A stretch of DNA of 64,000 nucleotides from Anisus vortex (Eukaryota; Mollusca; Gastropoda; Planorbidae): positions 12,309,132 through 12,373,131 of the forward strand of contig OX421497.1 in the NCBI GenBank assembly GCA_949126835.1, read 5' to 3'. The position numbers and the translations under genes are program-made. Positions 35,418-47,318 of this stretch are shown here, piece after piece (positions within the stretch are counted from its first letter, which is position 1; every line of letters starts with the position of its first letter). The notes below the pieces were generated by a model. The model did not search any database. It saw nothing but the letters and a program-made list of their open reading frames with translations, and had not been told where the DNA came from.

Positions 35418-36759
35418 TGTGTATGTATTGCGTACGAGTGGTAGCGTAATCTGTTGGCCCTGTGTTTGTATGTATTTGAGGGTGTATATTAGTGTGTAGG
35501 CTATATATATATATATAAATGTATGACTTTGTTTCTGAGTGCGGATGTGTGAATACGCTTCTGTGTGTGTCTATGCCCTGATTGTGTGTGTGTACGGGTT
35601 TTGTATGTGTCGTGTGAGTAGGTGTGTACGCATGTGTATCTACGTGTGTGCGTGATCGTGTCTAGCTGCGTCTGTGCCGGGGTCTGTGGCTAATTATATT
35701 CTGACCAATTAGTGGCATTTTATATGGGGGGTAGCAAGATGGTGTGCCCACAAAGATGGTATGGTTTATGAATACTCAAAGGAAAAAGACATTTTCCGAA
35801 AAATCTCAAAGTTTGTCTTTATATTCCATCACTTCCGCTGTCGAGTCTACACATTTATACTTTGAAGTTCGTGTTCGGCAGACTTCGGGTTCGATTCGGC
35901 TGCCAACACAGTTCGAGTTCGGTGTGTTCAGTTCTTGTTTGGTTCCATTCCCATCTCTAATTTTTCCGATTTTATATAAATCAGTATAATATAACTGTCG
36001 AAGATTTAGTCGAGGGGGATTAATGGGGGAGAAGACCGTGGGACGTCCGATTCTTCCCTATCATTTGTGTATCTTTCTTTACTTAATATGCGGAAATCTA
36101 TAACTTGGTCCAAGTGTTAAGTAACCCTTTTCAGACTCTGTTTGTCCATGTGAATAGTATGTCTGCGTTCATCAATTTTGCGTGGTCACGTCAACATAGT
36201 GATCGTGTAGCCAGCACAATGCCAGAAGTATTTCACGTTTCCTAAATTAATATCAGGTATACATGGGAGCTGGGAAAACTCGGAAGCAGCTTTCAGACCC
36301 GGTGATAAAACAAAGCATGCTCCTATAACCTGGAATTGAACCCGAATCCTTCGGAATCGCCATCCGAGCCACATTGCATATATTTCAGAAAACCTTACTT
36401 TTTATTTCCTGCATTGCGATTGTTGTGAGTAGGTACTTTTTGCTTTAATATTTCACAAAACTAAAAATAAATTTATATTTAGACAATTCAACGCTGTAGA
36501 ATATGTATATCGTTTATGGAAGACATTTTAACTTTGGTCAACACGGAAAATGGCGTCTTCCCACTTTCGATTTATTATCACTGATCTATATTTATGTTGG
36601 TTGTTAGCAAACAGTATTATTTCAATACATTTCTTTTGTTATCAGTTCATAATTATATGGTGAAGATGAGAATTCGTGTTAATTGAGATAAATAATTCCT
36701 TGAACAGAACCGTTCAAATTTATTAAAACGAAAAATGCTTTGTGGTGATTAGAAGCTAA

Positions 36760-38580
36760 CTAGGTCGGCAACCTTTTGCTAACAGCTTGCCTAACTAGGA
36801 TTTCCAAATCATTCAGCGTGCCAAAAGCCTAAAAGTCAACCTGCTCTATTATAATTGTTTTATTATTTTTTTAAACACAATTAATTAAACTCCGTATCAA
36901 GACCAAGGCCAAAAGCAAAGGAAATTTTTAGAGAATATCTTTAAAGCGTTTTATATTTAATTAAAAAAATAACATGATTGTAATTATTTTCTTTTTTATT
37001 TGAATTTGTACCAAATACAAAATGTTATATTACCAAACTTTCACATTTAAGGTAATTTTGTCGTAAACATTGTCAGTTGCTTATCAAGATAAGGATCTAC
37101 CAACTGCTAAGAATGATTATATTTTGTTCTCACTTTAAATGTGATTTTCTTTAATTTTTTAAAATTCTATAGAGAAATACATATTTAGTACCGTTAAGCG
37201 AAATTGATATGTAGTAATCATACAAGCTGGGTAGTTAATGTAATGTTTAAGAAATGGGCATATAAATTTTAGTCACATAATATTTATATCATTTTCAACT
37301 ACCTTTACAGTTTGGTCATTATGAAGTTTAAAGTTGAAGGCCATTTAGTCTTTTCTAAAAAAACAACATTAAAAAACGTAATATTACAAATATTAGTGCA
37401 AATAAAACGGGCTTATTACCTCCCTTTAATTAAAATAAAGTTTCAATAGTGATGCCAAACAAGTTATGGTTTGTAATATAACAAATATTACTGACTAATT
37501 ATTATTTCTTTATATAAATCCAGCATTACGGCATTCATTACAAGATTTAATTATTAGAGGTATAAAATTAGTTTACTTTAAACAGTTGTAAAAAAACATT
37601 CCCTGCATTAATTGTTTGTCCATTTAACCTTAGGAGTTTATCTTTTTTTAAAAATAATAATTACAACAATTGCGTAATATAATGCTAGTAAATAAGTCTC
37701 TTATAGTTATTAAATTAATTTAGTTTTAGAATTACTTATATTTAAAGAATCTTAAATGTAATTAGTCTGTATCAATTATTTTAATGAGCGCTTGTCTTGA
37801 ATGCTCTTCGCTAATTATTAATGGCAGATACATATTTAGTCGTTTCTGAGTGGTGAAGTGTAAGTGACCTCTTCGAATGTTTAACAACGCTTTCATGTAT
37901 TATAAATAATGTTCACAAGTAAAAGTTGAACCAAAAGTTGAAAGTAGAGCATATGCCTGGCAGTTGAGAATAGCAGATGACTTTCCTAAACAGCTTCCTT
38001 CCAGATTTTCCCGCAAATTGGCACATTTTGATGCCCATTTTTGGGGATTCAACTTACTGTGTTCTAAAATTGCCAATATTTCTCCATATAAAAAAAAAGC
38101 ATCTACATCCAGGAGGTTGAAGTAAGGTCAAACCAGTAAAGCTTGATACGGTTTGAAAAAATGAGTAGGCCTACATGAAGTTTGCCTTTGTTTAGAAAAC
38201 TATGCTTTGAGTGCTTTGATGTGCTGAAAAAGCCCAAATATCTATCTTAATATATGCCTTAATAAAGGGAAGTAGCCTACATATGGTAAAATGTTTTGAA
38301 ATTGATTTCACTCAAGATATATTGAAATCCATTCCAGAGGTCCAACAGTCTAACATATAAGTGCTGTTTGATCCCGTCTTTGTAAATGCGTTCAACTCAC
38401 TGAAATGTGTCGCTCTGTCAATTAGAAGCATCGACTTCAACAGTTAGTTCTCCTCATTCAGAACCGGAAACTGTTGTTGTTATTTTATCAATAAAAAAAA
38501 AACAGTAGGTCTCTCGCGTACCGTTGAAAATCGCTCTGCGTGCCAAGTTTGACACGCGTACCTTAGGCTGCCGATCCCTG
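36760..38580 (+). mobile_element. Non-autonomous hAT element (unit C)
   Basis: Duplicate of 26,829-28,649. Confidence 0.82.
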
Positions 38581-39683
38581 CACTAGAAGACAGAAGAGCA
38601 AAGACTAAAGTAAGAGTAAGAATAATACATAAAGCATTAAACTCTAAGCTAGAAATATAACCCAAGAACAACAATGGCAATGCTCAGACAAACATAAAGA
38701 CAGTAACACTTTTCTTATACAAGAATATTTTAGAGCGTTTCGTCAAGTTTTCAAACCGAATGATTTTCAAAGTTCGCATCGTTGTTGGTGTTTTTTGTTG
38801 TTGACTTTTAAAGTGCTTTTACCACTAAAAAAAAAACGTCACTTCATTTTGGTATCAACCGGCTAGACGCAATAAACCGAGTATCCAGCATCCGGATGGC
38901 ACTATTTGCCGCATCCGGAGTGACCAAAAAAGAAAAAGCCACAAAGGTTTTGTTTCCACTATATCCTGATGATTTCAAGATATATCTCATCTAATAGTGC
39001 TGAACAACATTTTTTTAAAGGATGCTGTGTTTGTGTGTGGTTAGGATTACCGGCTAACTGGATATTGGCCGTGCGTAGACCTACATGATGGATGTTTGTT
39101 TGTGATTGAATGATAAGTTTATTGAACGACTTTAACGAACAAAGTTTATACTTGTTAAAATGTACACTATAAAATACATTTTCATCTATAGTATTAGTGA
39201 ATGCGAATGCTTAAGATAAAAAGTCTAAATTGACACCGTAAGTTTTCTGCTCTTTAGAATATATATATATGTGTTTTAAGAATACTGCTAAGTAAATACG
39301 ATAGTCGATGCCGACGGAAATTAGGTTTCGGTTTCGATTTCGGCGCCGAAAGTAGGCAAATGTCCTTTTTCGGCGTAGTTTCGGTTTTTGGGGCGAAGCC
39401 AAAAAGTTAATTTTTGGTTTGCTATCGGTTTCGGCCTAAACTGATATTGACTTTTGGTCATCAGCCGAATATCTATTTTAACTTTCAAAATTCAGACTGC
39501 AACGCTAGTGCTGAATCTATTACTCTCATTATGGATGATTTCATTTAGTTAAACTGCTGTGAATTAATCTCTGTGAAGTATAAAATTGAAGTTAATAATA
39601 AACGGATATATAATACATGTATACACAACTGTATATATACATGTTCTAAGGTTTACTGAAATAGAGTAATCATAAACGAGTTA

Positions 39684-39940
39684 TATAGATAAATAGATAA
39701 ATAGATAAATAGATAAATAGATAAATAGATAAATAGATAAATAGATAAATAGATAAATAGATAAATAGATCAATAGATCAATAGATCAATAGATCAATAG
39801 ATCAATAGATAAATAGATAAATAGATAAATAGATAAATAGATAAATAGATAAATAGATAAATAGATACATAGATAAATAGATAAATAGATAAATAGTTAA
39901 TTAGTTAAATAGATAAATAGATGGATAGATAGGTAGATAA
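39684..39940 (+). repeat. AGATAAAT octamer array (unit C)
   Basis: Same length and block pattern as in B, although such arrays normally change length quickly. Confidence 0.95.
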
Positions 39941-41869
39941 TAATATGTATCAAATATTTTCGTAACCAAATCAACGGAAAACGCAAAAAAAAAAAAGCCT
40001 TTTTTTCACAATAAATTATTGTCTTCCATAAGTTCCATTATGTAGCACCTCTCGTCCCCCCCCCCCCCCCCCACCAAACCACATACACACATATACACAC
40101 ACACACTTATCGCTGTCACGATTCGTGTATACGATATTTCTATTATTAAAGATTTTTTTTTTAACTTCATTGGTTAAATAATTATTTTTTATTTTTATTT
40201 TTTAAAACCAAACCATTGGCTTACAAATATAATTAATAATAAAAAATAAAATTAGTAACTCACTTACCAGTATAAATCAGTTGTAAAATATTTAACTCCG
40301 AAATTCCGAAATGTGTATTTGTAATGAACTAACTGTATTCCAGTTTTTTAACAAGAAACACGATATAAACTTGTTTCCAAGACAATTATTTCATAAACAG
40401 CTTATTTGAAAAAATAACTCATAATAAATTGTTTTTCCTTAAAACACGTTCTATCCAATATTTTTTTTTAGTTACAAAAATTATTTAGAATAAAATCACT
40501 AAGGCATATATGCCCAATTATACAAATTAATATTATAAAATATTTGCGCCTTTAATGTTCAACAGTATTTTAAACTTTGAAGAATAAATTAATGCAAGCG
40601 AAAGGGCATTTCAATAGATTTATATAGGCTATGGTATTACATCCAAATCTTTTATATGAATTGAGTTTAATTAAATGACGACACGATATATCATCAATAA
40701 AACAACGTATAAAGTTTAGCCAACACTAACATAGAAAAGTCCCCCACACACAAGATAATAATTATCCTTCTTGAAAAGATTGGTATTTGTTTTTTGTTGT
40801 TTAGTTGTTTTTTTTTTGTTTGTTTTTTTTCCTTTACAAAGCGTGCGTGCAGGAGACTGAGTGATAAGGCTCGCGTGAGCTCTGCAAGTGAGGACATCCG
40901 AGACGATAGATTCATCCGCGTACTTTCCCCTCTCGCGCTCCGTCCTTCGCCCCGAGAAAAGCTAGTCCCGTAAGATACATCTTGACGTTGGATGGTGGTG
41001 GATTGGAAGGGGAAAAAATATAGGAGTGTGGGGGGGGGGGAGGGGGTGATTGGAGGCCATGGAGTGGTATTAGTGAATCAAAGAAGGAAGAGGTGGGGGG
41101 CTAAGAAGAAAAGTGAATTATTACAATCTGATGTGATCTAGTGTATCATTATTATTTATTGTTATTGTGCATGTGTTTTTTTTGGCTTACTTTATTGTGG
41201 TAAATTTGTGTAATGTTGTTTCACTGTCTCGGTTCTGCTGTCTTTGTCGAACAGAGCTACTGTGTTTGAGTATTATGATAATTCCCCTCCTGACTTGTAG
41301 CATTAGAACTACTTTTCTTTAGTAATTTTGAGACGTTGCCCAATTTAATGTCTCAATTAAAGAATAATAAAGTATTTTGGAGTCGTGACGCTTTGCCCCC
41401 CCCCCCCCCCCCCCCCCCGAGATAACCTCACAAGGTGATTTAGCCACGAGATTCAAAGAAGATAGTGTGGCCAACCAAATCCCTCCTCAAAATAACATAG
41501 GCATATAATATAAACCAGGATTTTAAATTGACACCTTTGGTAGTGCTTTGGTATTACTTATCACCATTTATTGTTCTTGCATAAGGGATAAAAAGTGTTT
41601 TTGTCCTTATGTTTATCTGACCATCGTTATAGATTGTTATTGTGTTGCATTTCTAAGGTAAGAACTTAGTATTTCATGTGTTATTAGTACTTTACTTTAA
41701 TAATACGTTCAAACAACGAAACACACGCACACAAACAGAATATTCTTTCATTTGCGCATTGGTAGAAGACCATAGTAACATTATTGGTCAAAGTTTAGTT
41801 AATTTTTTGTACCAACATTAAACCATTACAAGAACAAGATTTGAAGTGTCTATATTGTATGATGCTTTC

Positions 41870-42266
41870 ATAGCACGGTAGCCGAGCGGCAGCGCGTTCG
41901 ACTGGGGAGACGAAGGTTCCGGGTTCGAATCCTGGTGCAGGCTAGGATTTTTTCCCGGGTCTTGAGGGTGTACCTGAGTCTGCATAAGTATGTTTTGTGT
42001 AAAAGTAAAGTATCCTGTCGAGCCAATTTGATCCATAGAGCCGGTGAAGCTGCGTTCACCAGTTTCTATGGCCACGGCATAGTAGGGGATTGTGTGACCA
42101 GCTGTATGCACAGCCGCCTTTACTTTACCCCAACTAAGGTCAGGTACCCATCAGAGCTGGGTAGACTCGGGGAAACCCTCCAGTCCCGGTAAAATATCCT
42201 AGCCAGCACCAGGATACGAATCCAGGAACGTTCGGCCGCAAGGCCATTGTGTCCCAATTTTTGTGT
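41870..42266. mobile_element. Fused inverted SINE pair (unit C)
   Basis: Duplicate of the unit B structure at 31,934-32,330, with A box at 41,879. Confidence 0.82.
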
Positions 42267-42813
42267 TTGTACATGTCTGTGTATGTCTTTGTGTTTGTAC
42301 ATGGCCCGCACCAAAGAATATAAAACAATGATGTTAGAACAGCGGTCACCAACTTGTTTATAATAGTGTGACAAAGTAGGAACATTCATTTATTAAAGTC
42401 AATGTGCTCTTTTCTTATAGACAGTACCTAGGTACCAGATTTGACTTTTTTCGGCGTGCCATTAAAAATCGCTCTTTGTGCCAAGTCTGGAAAGCCCTCG
42501 TATAGAATATAATATAGAGCGCAGTTCGCCCACACGTTTCGGACATCATGCTCTGATTTCTTGTATGGGTACAACAAGCATCCGGTTCTTCATGGCTTGC
42601 ACAATCCTAACCATCACAAGGCATTTTTTTGTTAATTTGAACAGAAATTTTAACCCTTTGAGCCCTCCCCACCGGTTGCCTAATTTACCCTACCGCCTGG
42701 GCTCCTGCGCATTTTATGCCTATTTCGCAATATATCATGATTGAGCGACCACTGAGGAAAAACCGTCAAAGATAACAACATGAAATCGAACATGCAAGTA
42801 AAGAATAGGCCTA

Positions 42814-43271
42814 CCTGAACTATAGCGCCAAAATTAAACTTTAGTATGACAAATCTTTTTTAAAAAATCAATAATTTCTTGTGTTGAGAACAAGGAAGTA
42901 CGTTATCCTTTTGACCAACGTGACCAGGTTGAGGCTCGTCACGATTCATGATCAAAAAATTGAAAATTTTCGTCACAAACTCAATGTAAACAAGGAAGCA
43001 GACATTTTTGATAAACTTTAACCTACGCACGCTACAACAAAATATCCGATTGGCTGTTATAGGCAAGACTCAACCAATCCACGTAGCTGTACTATCGTGA
43101 TCCGGGTTTACCGGTGGCTAGGTCTATGAAGGGATTACTGCTACACCGGTTTACCGGTGGCAAGGTTAATCAGCAAGGTTAACACTAACACCAGATTTCT
43201 TCTAAGCTTATGCAACACCCCATCCCACTCAAGTATGTTTAAACAGTAGTATTAGAAATCCCTGTTGAACA
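42814..43271. other. Spacer right of the triplication
   Basis: Unique sequence. A short direct repeat, GGTTTACCGGTGGC, occurs at about 43,105 and 43,148. The frame at 42,860-43,066 has no recognised domain. Confidence 0.5.
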
Positions 43272-43506
43272 AAATTGATTCATAGGACTGGGGAAACACC
43301 TTCACCAGTTTCTATGGCAACGGCATCCCAGGAAATAGTATGGCTAGCACACTGCCCGGCTGCCTTGACTTTGCTCCCAACTAATGCCAGGTACCCATCA
43401 GAGACGGGTAGACTCAGGGACACCCTCAAGTCCCGGAATCCAATCCTAGTCTTCGCCAGGATTTGAACTCAGGACCTTCGAACCGCTACCGCTCGGACAC
43501 AGTTTC
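43272..43506 (-). mobile_element. tRNA-derived SINE
   Basis: Same family as the SINE at 22,128, with blocks CACCAGTTTCTATGG, GGTACCCATCAGAGACGGG and CCAGGATTTGAACTCAGG. On the minus strand the head has an A-box-like TGTCCGAGCGG and a near-consensus B box, AGTTCAAATCC. It is independent of the 10-kb duplication. Confidence 0.82.
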
Positions 43507-43662
43507 CCATTGGTTTAAATGAGTATGCCAGCTGGTATAATGGGATTCTCTCGAAATAAAATTTTAATGTTCTAAAGTCATTATAATAGTAAACACTCTA
43601 TTCTAGTTAGTTGCCACCATCCGATAATCACCAATGCTAATAAAATAATGCACGATCTAGGT
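43507..43662. other. Short spacer
   Basis: Nothing recognised between the SINE and the hAT element. Confidence 0.4.
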
Positions 43663-45333
43663 CAGGGGTCGGCAACCTTTTGCTAACAGTGTGCTAAACT
43701 AGGATTTCTAAATCATTCAGCGTACCAAATGCCTGAAAGTTAACCTGCTTCATTATACTTTTTAAATATTATCTTTATAGAACAATTCATTTAACTCCGT
43801 AGCCAAGAGCAAAGGAGATTATTTGTAGAGAATATCGTTAAAAGTTTTTATATTTAATGAACGTGTTTGTCATTGCCATCCTTTATATTTGCATCTATAT
43901 ATAAAAACAATATTTTATTACTGAGCGTTCACGGTAATTATAGTCTAAACATTATCATTTGTTAGTCAAGATGAGGATCTAATACATGATAATGTTACTT
44001 ATATTTTGATCTCAGTGTAACTGAGATGTCCTTTAATGATTATTACAAGTGGACAGACTTTAAGCGTTATCGTTGAGCAGAATTGATACGTAGTAATCAA
44101 ACAAACTGGGTAGTTAAAGTAATGTTTGAAGATATACATATAAATACTTTAGTCATATAGGCCTACTATTTATATAATTTTAAAATTATTTTTTACAGTT
44201 TGATCATATCAAAGTTATAAATTGTAAGCAATTTATTATTTTATAAAAGAAAAGAAAAAGAAACATATTAGAAATATAAGTTCCCTTTAATTTTAAAACG
44301 TTTCCACGTTTGATTCAATAGTGATGTCAAACTATTTATGTTTTGTAATATAACACTTATTACTGACTAATTGTTATTTCTTTTTATGAATCCAACATTT
44401 TGGTATTCATTACAAGATTTAATTATTAGAGGATTAAAATAATTTACATAAACAGCTGTAAAAAAAAAACAACATTTCCTGCATTAATTAATAAGTTTTT
44501 ATTTTAATTATTAATAACTCCAGAAATTACATAATATAGTGCTATATTTATTAAATTCATTATATTAATATTTATTACATTAATAATACAAATTTTTTTT
44601 TTACAATTACTTATATTTATGTTTAATTAAAGAAGATGAGCATAAAACTCTTTTAAAGGTAATTAGTCTATGTCAATTAATGAACGGTCAAGTTTAGGTG
44701 ACCTCTTTGTATGCTTAAAACCGCTTTCATGTGCGATAAAATCTGTTCACAAGTGTAAGTTGAATCAAAAAGCTGAAAGTAGAAGAGCGAATGCCTAGCA
44801 GCTTCCTTCCAGATTTTTCCTAATATGGGCATATTTTTATAGCATTTTTTAAATGTTTAAAATTCAACTTGATGCATTTTAAAATTGCTAATACCCCTCC
44901 ACTTAAAAAAAGATATACATCTAAGAAGATTGTAGTATCAAACCAATTAGGCTGGATGTGGTATGAAAAGATGAGTCCATCAATTTGAAAGTCTTGCCTT
45001 TGTTTAGAAAACACCGCTTGAGTGTTTCAATGTACTTCTGAAAGAGCCCAACTATCTATCTCAATATATGCATTAATATAAGGATGTACATGTAATTAAA
45101 TGTTTAGATGTTGATTTTACAGCAAGATATGCCCAGTTTAAACACAAATCCATTCCATTTAAATGTGTAGTTATGTCATTCAGAAACATCGGCTTCAACT
45201 GTCAGTGTTCCTCATTGAGAACCAGAAAATGTTGTTGTTTTTTTTTATCAATAAAAAACATCTCTCTCGCGTGCCATTTAAAATCGCTTTGCGTGCCAAG
45301 TTTGGCATGCGTCCCTTAGGTTGCCGATCCCTG
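43663..45333 (+). mobile_element. Non-autonomous hAT element, 1,671 bp, both ends present
   Basis: It starts CAGGGGTCGGCAACCTTTTG and ends AGGTTGCCGATCCCTG. The terminal inverted repeats agree at about 15 of the first 16 bases. The flanking octamers ATCTAGGT (43,655-43,662) and ATCCCGGG (45,334-45,341) agree at only 5 of 8, so any target duplication has decayed. The interior is AT-rich with short broken frames and no recognisable transposase. It is the best-preserved member of the family seen at 1.5, 7.4 and 16.3 kb. Confidence 0.88.
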
Positions 45334-45594
45334 ATCCCGGGTATTCTACATCATTGATATAAAGTATAGAATCATGTGCAACAAATGGCTGCACAAATAT
45401 ACTGGTATAATAGAACAACGAATATGTATTAGACATGTAAGAAAAACATTTGCAAAAGTCAACGATATAAATAAAAATATTGATTTAAAACTTGGTTCTT
45501 ATTCAAACAAGACTTTTCCTTTCATAAAAATGTTTTTAATACGTATAATATAAAGTTACTCATATATTTTCTTTACAAATTGTGTATCAGGGGT
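45334..45594. other. AT-rich spacer
   Basis: Nothing recognised. Confidence 0.45.
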
Positions 45595-45745
45595 TCGAGT
45601 CTAGACTTGCATTTTAATTAGGGCCTTAAAATAAAGTTAAGTCGTTGATTTTCAAGGCAACTTATTCCATGTCAGGGATGCCACTCGGAAAGAAAGAGAA
45701 ATTTTATGACTTTGTCATTACCTACCATTACCAAAAAAACTTCAT
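45595..45745 (-). mobile_element. LINE 3' tail, inverted fragment
   Basis: Matches the inverted LINE tail at 13,284 through GAGTCTAGACTTGCATTTT, AAGGCAACTTATTCCATG and GGGATGCCACTCGGAAAG. It is truncated at both sides. Confidence 0.65.
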
Positions 45746-46021
45746 ACACCTTAACTCATTTTACTACCTATCTCTAATAATAGGCATGTCACATATATAA
45801 AATTAACAATAAAATTTGATGTGTATCAATACTAGCTGTGAATTTCACGAATAGTAAGTTTTTTGTTAGCTTATGGCGGGCCACAAAATCTACTTGGTGG
45901 GCCGCATCCTTAAAATCTACCGCATAGATAGGATAACATAACGAAGACCTTAGACAGAGACGAAACAAGACGCTATTAGCAAACATATAACCGATTAGTA
46001 GGTGACTCTATACAAAAATAC
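45746..46021. other. Spacer with possible hAT debris
   Basis: GGCGGGCCACAAAATC and GGTGGGCCGCATCC at about 45,877-45,910 resemble subterminal sequence of other hAT families, but no ends are visible. Confidence 0.35.
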
Positions 46022-46215
46022 TAGACGAGCTTCCCTGCTCCCTTGGTCCATGGCGTAACGATCTAGAGGAGTGGGTCGGGAGGTTGGGAAGGACACACAA
46101 GGATCGTGTCCGAGTCTAGCCACCCCCCCTCCCGCGTCACAGCGATAAGACATAGGGTACCGTCTCCATATAGTACATGCACCCACTCTCCCCACCTGCG
46201 GAATTCCCCTCGGAT
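46022..46215 (-). repeat. GC-rich dispersed repeat, partial copy
   Basis: Aligns with 62,281-62,440: GTCCATGGCGTAACG, GTGTCCGAGTCTAGCCAC, CATAGGGTACCGTCTCC. Only the distal part of the family is present. The overlapping short frames are not conserved. Confidence 0.65.
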
Positions 46216-46436
46216 GCCAACATATAACCAGATGGAAAACGACATGGATTGGCAATTTTGTCAGAACAAGGCCACCCGAAGACATCCATAGACAGGCAAT
46301 TTAATAGAATTCCAATGGTTCAAAAGAAAAGTGGCTTACCACAACAACAGAAAACCTTTTGCAGACAGGCAACGAGGAAACGACGAGACAGAACGATGCG
46401 GCATGAGAGAGAGTTTAAATAAACAGGTCCGTCCAA
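46216..46436. other. Spacer upstream of the 48-bp repeat
   Basis: No element recognised. An open frame of 123 codons (46,331-46,702) starts here and runs through the 48-bp array, where it reads TESARDHVPHGIQRNK per unit. Outside the array it has no recognisable domain, and I do not call it a gene. Confidence 0.4.
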
Positions 46437-46632
46437 AAACCGAGTCTGCTAGAGACCATGTTCCACACGGAATACAAAGAAATAAAACCGAGTCTGCTAG
46501 AGACCATGTTCCACACGGAATACAAAGAAATAAAACCGAGTCTGCTAGAGACCATGTTCCACACGGAATACAAAGAAATAAAACCGAGTCTGCTAGAGAC
46601 CATGTTCCACACGGAATACAAAGAAATAAACA
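46437..46632 (+). repeat. 48-bp minisatellite, 4 copies
   Basis: Units begin CGAGTCTGCTAGAGACC at 46,441, 46,489, 46,537 and 46,585, with no difference seen between them. The period is a multiple of three and open in several frames, which explains the overlapping repetitive frames on both strands. Confidence 0.95.
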
Positions 46633-46922
46633 TGCAAATGTAATAAGCTTTGATTCTAATAAACTATTACAGACTTTGAGTGGATACTTTAGTTCAATGT
46701 AAATAATATCATTTATTTTGTTTCATTCTATATATATTCTATTATATAATAGTGTGCACTGCAGTTTCTTTAAAGTAATCTTTCAAACTGTAACCTAAGA
46801 TTAAATTTCAATGCCTTCCATTTCTGTAGTAAATCTGTAAGCCTAAACTAGAATCAACCTCTAGAAAAATGTAAAAAAAAATAATAAAAGAAGCCAAAGA
46901 AGATTCAGGATGTGTGAAAATA
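46633..46922. other. AT-rich spacer
   Basis: Nothing recognised. Confidence 0.45.
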
Positions 46923-47318
46923 TGCTAATAAATAAAGTGCTAATAAATAAAGTGCTAATAAATAAAGTGCTAATAAATAAAGTGCTCATAAATCAAGTGC
47001 TAATAAATAAAGTGCTAATAAATCAAGTGCTAATAAATCAAGTGCTAATAAATCAAGTACTAATAAATAAAGTGCTAATAAATAAAGTGCTAATAAATAA
47101 AGTGCTAATAAATAAAGTGCTAATAAATCAAGTGCTAATAAATCAAGTGCTAATAAATCAAGTGCTAATAAATCAAGTGCTAATAAATCAAGTGTTAATA
47201 AATCAAGTGCTAATAAATCAAGTGCTAACAAATCAAGTGCTAATAAATCAAGTGCTAATAAATCAAGTGCTAATAAATAAAGTGCTAATAAATCAAGTGA
47301 TAATAAATATAGTGGGCT
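46923..47318 (+). repeat. 15-bp minisatellite with two alternating variants, about 26 copies
   Basis: The unit is GTGCTAATAAATAAA or GTGCTAATAAATCAA. Reading the A/C difference as K or Q, the order is four K, Q, K, three Q, four K, about ten Q, K, Q. A few units carry other substitutions. Both strands are open because 15 is a multiple of three; the LINKV/LINQV frame is an artefact unless transcription is shown. Confidence 0.95.

Larger units (their letters stand above)
32878..42813 (+). repeat. Tandem segmental duplication, unit C (9,936 bp)
   Basis: Third copy, at a constant offset of 9,931 from B up to the poly-C tract and 9,936 after it. It ends at GGCCTA (42,813), after which unique sequence CCTGAACTATAGC begins, marking the right edge of the repeated region. 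Contents are those of B. Confidence 0.95.

Noticed and set aside
12392..42813. The 10-kb unit as a large autonomous transposon or integrated virus
   Set aside because: It contains no long frames, no integrase, polymerase or capsid-like protein, and no terminal repeats at its edges.
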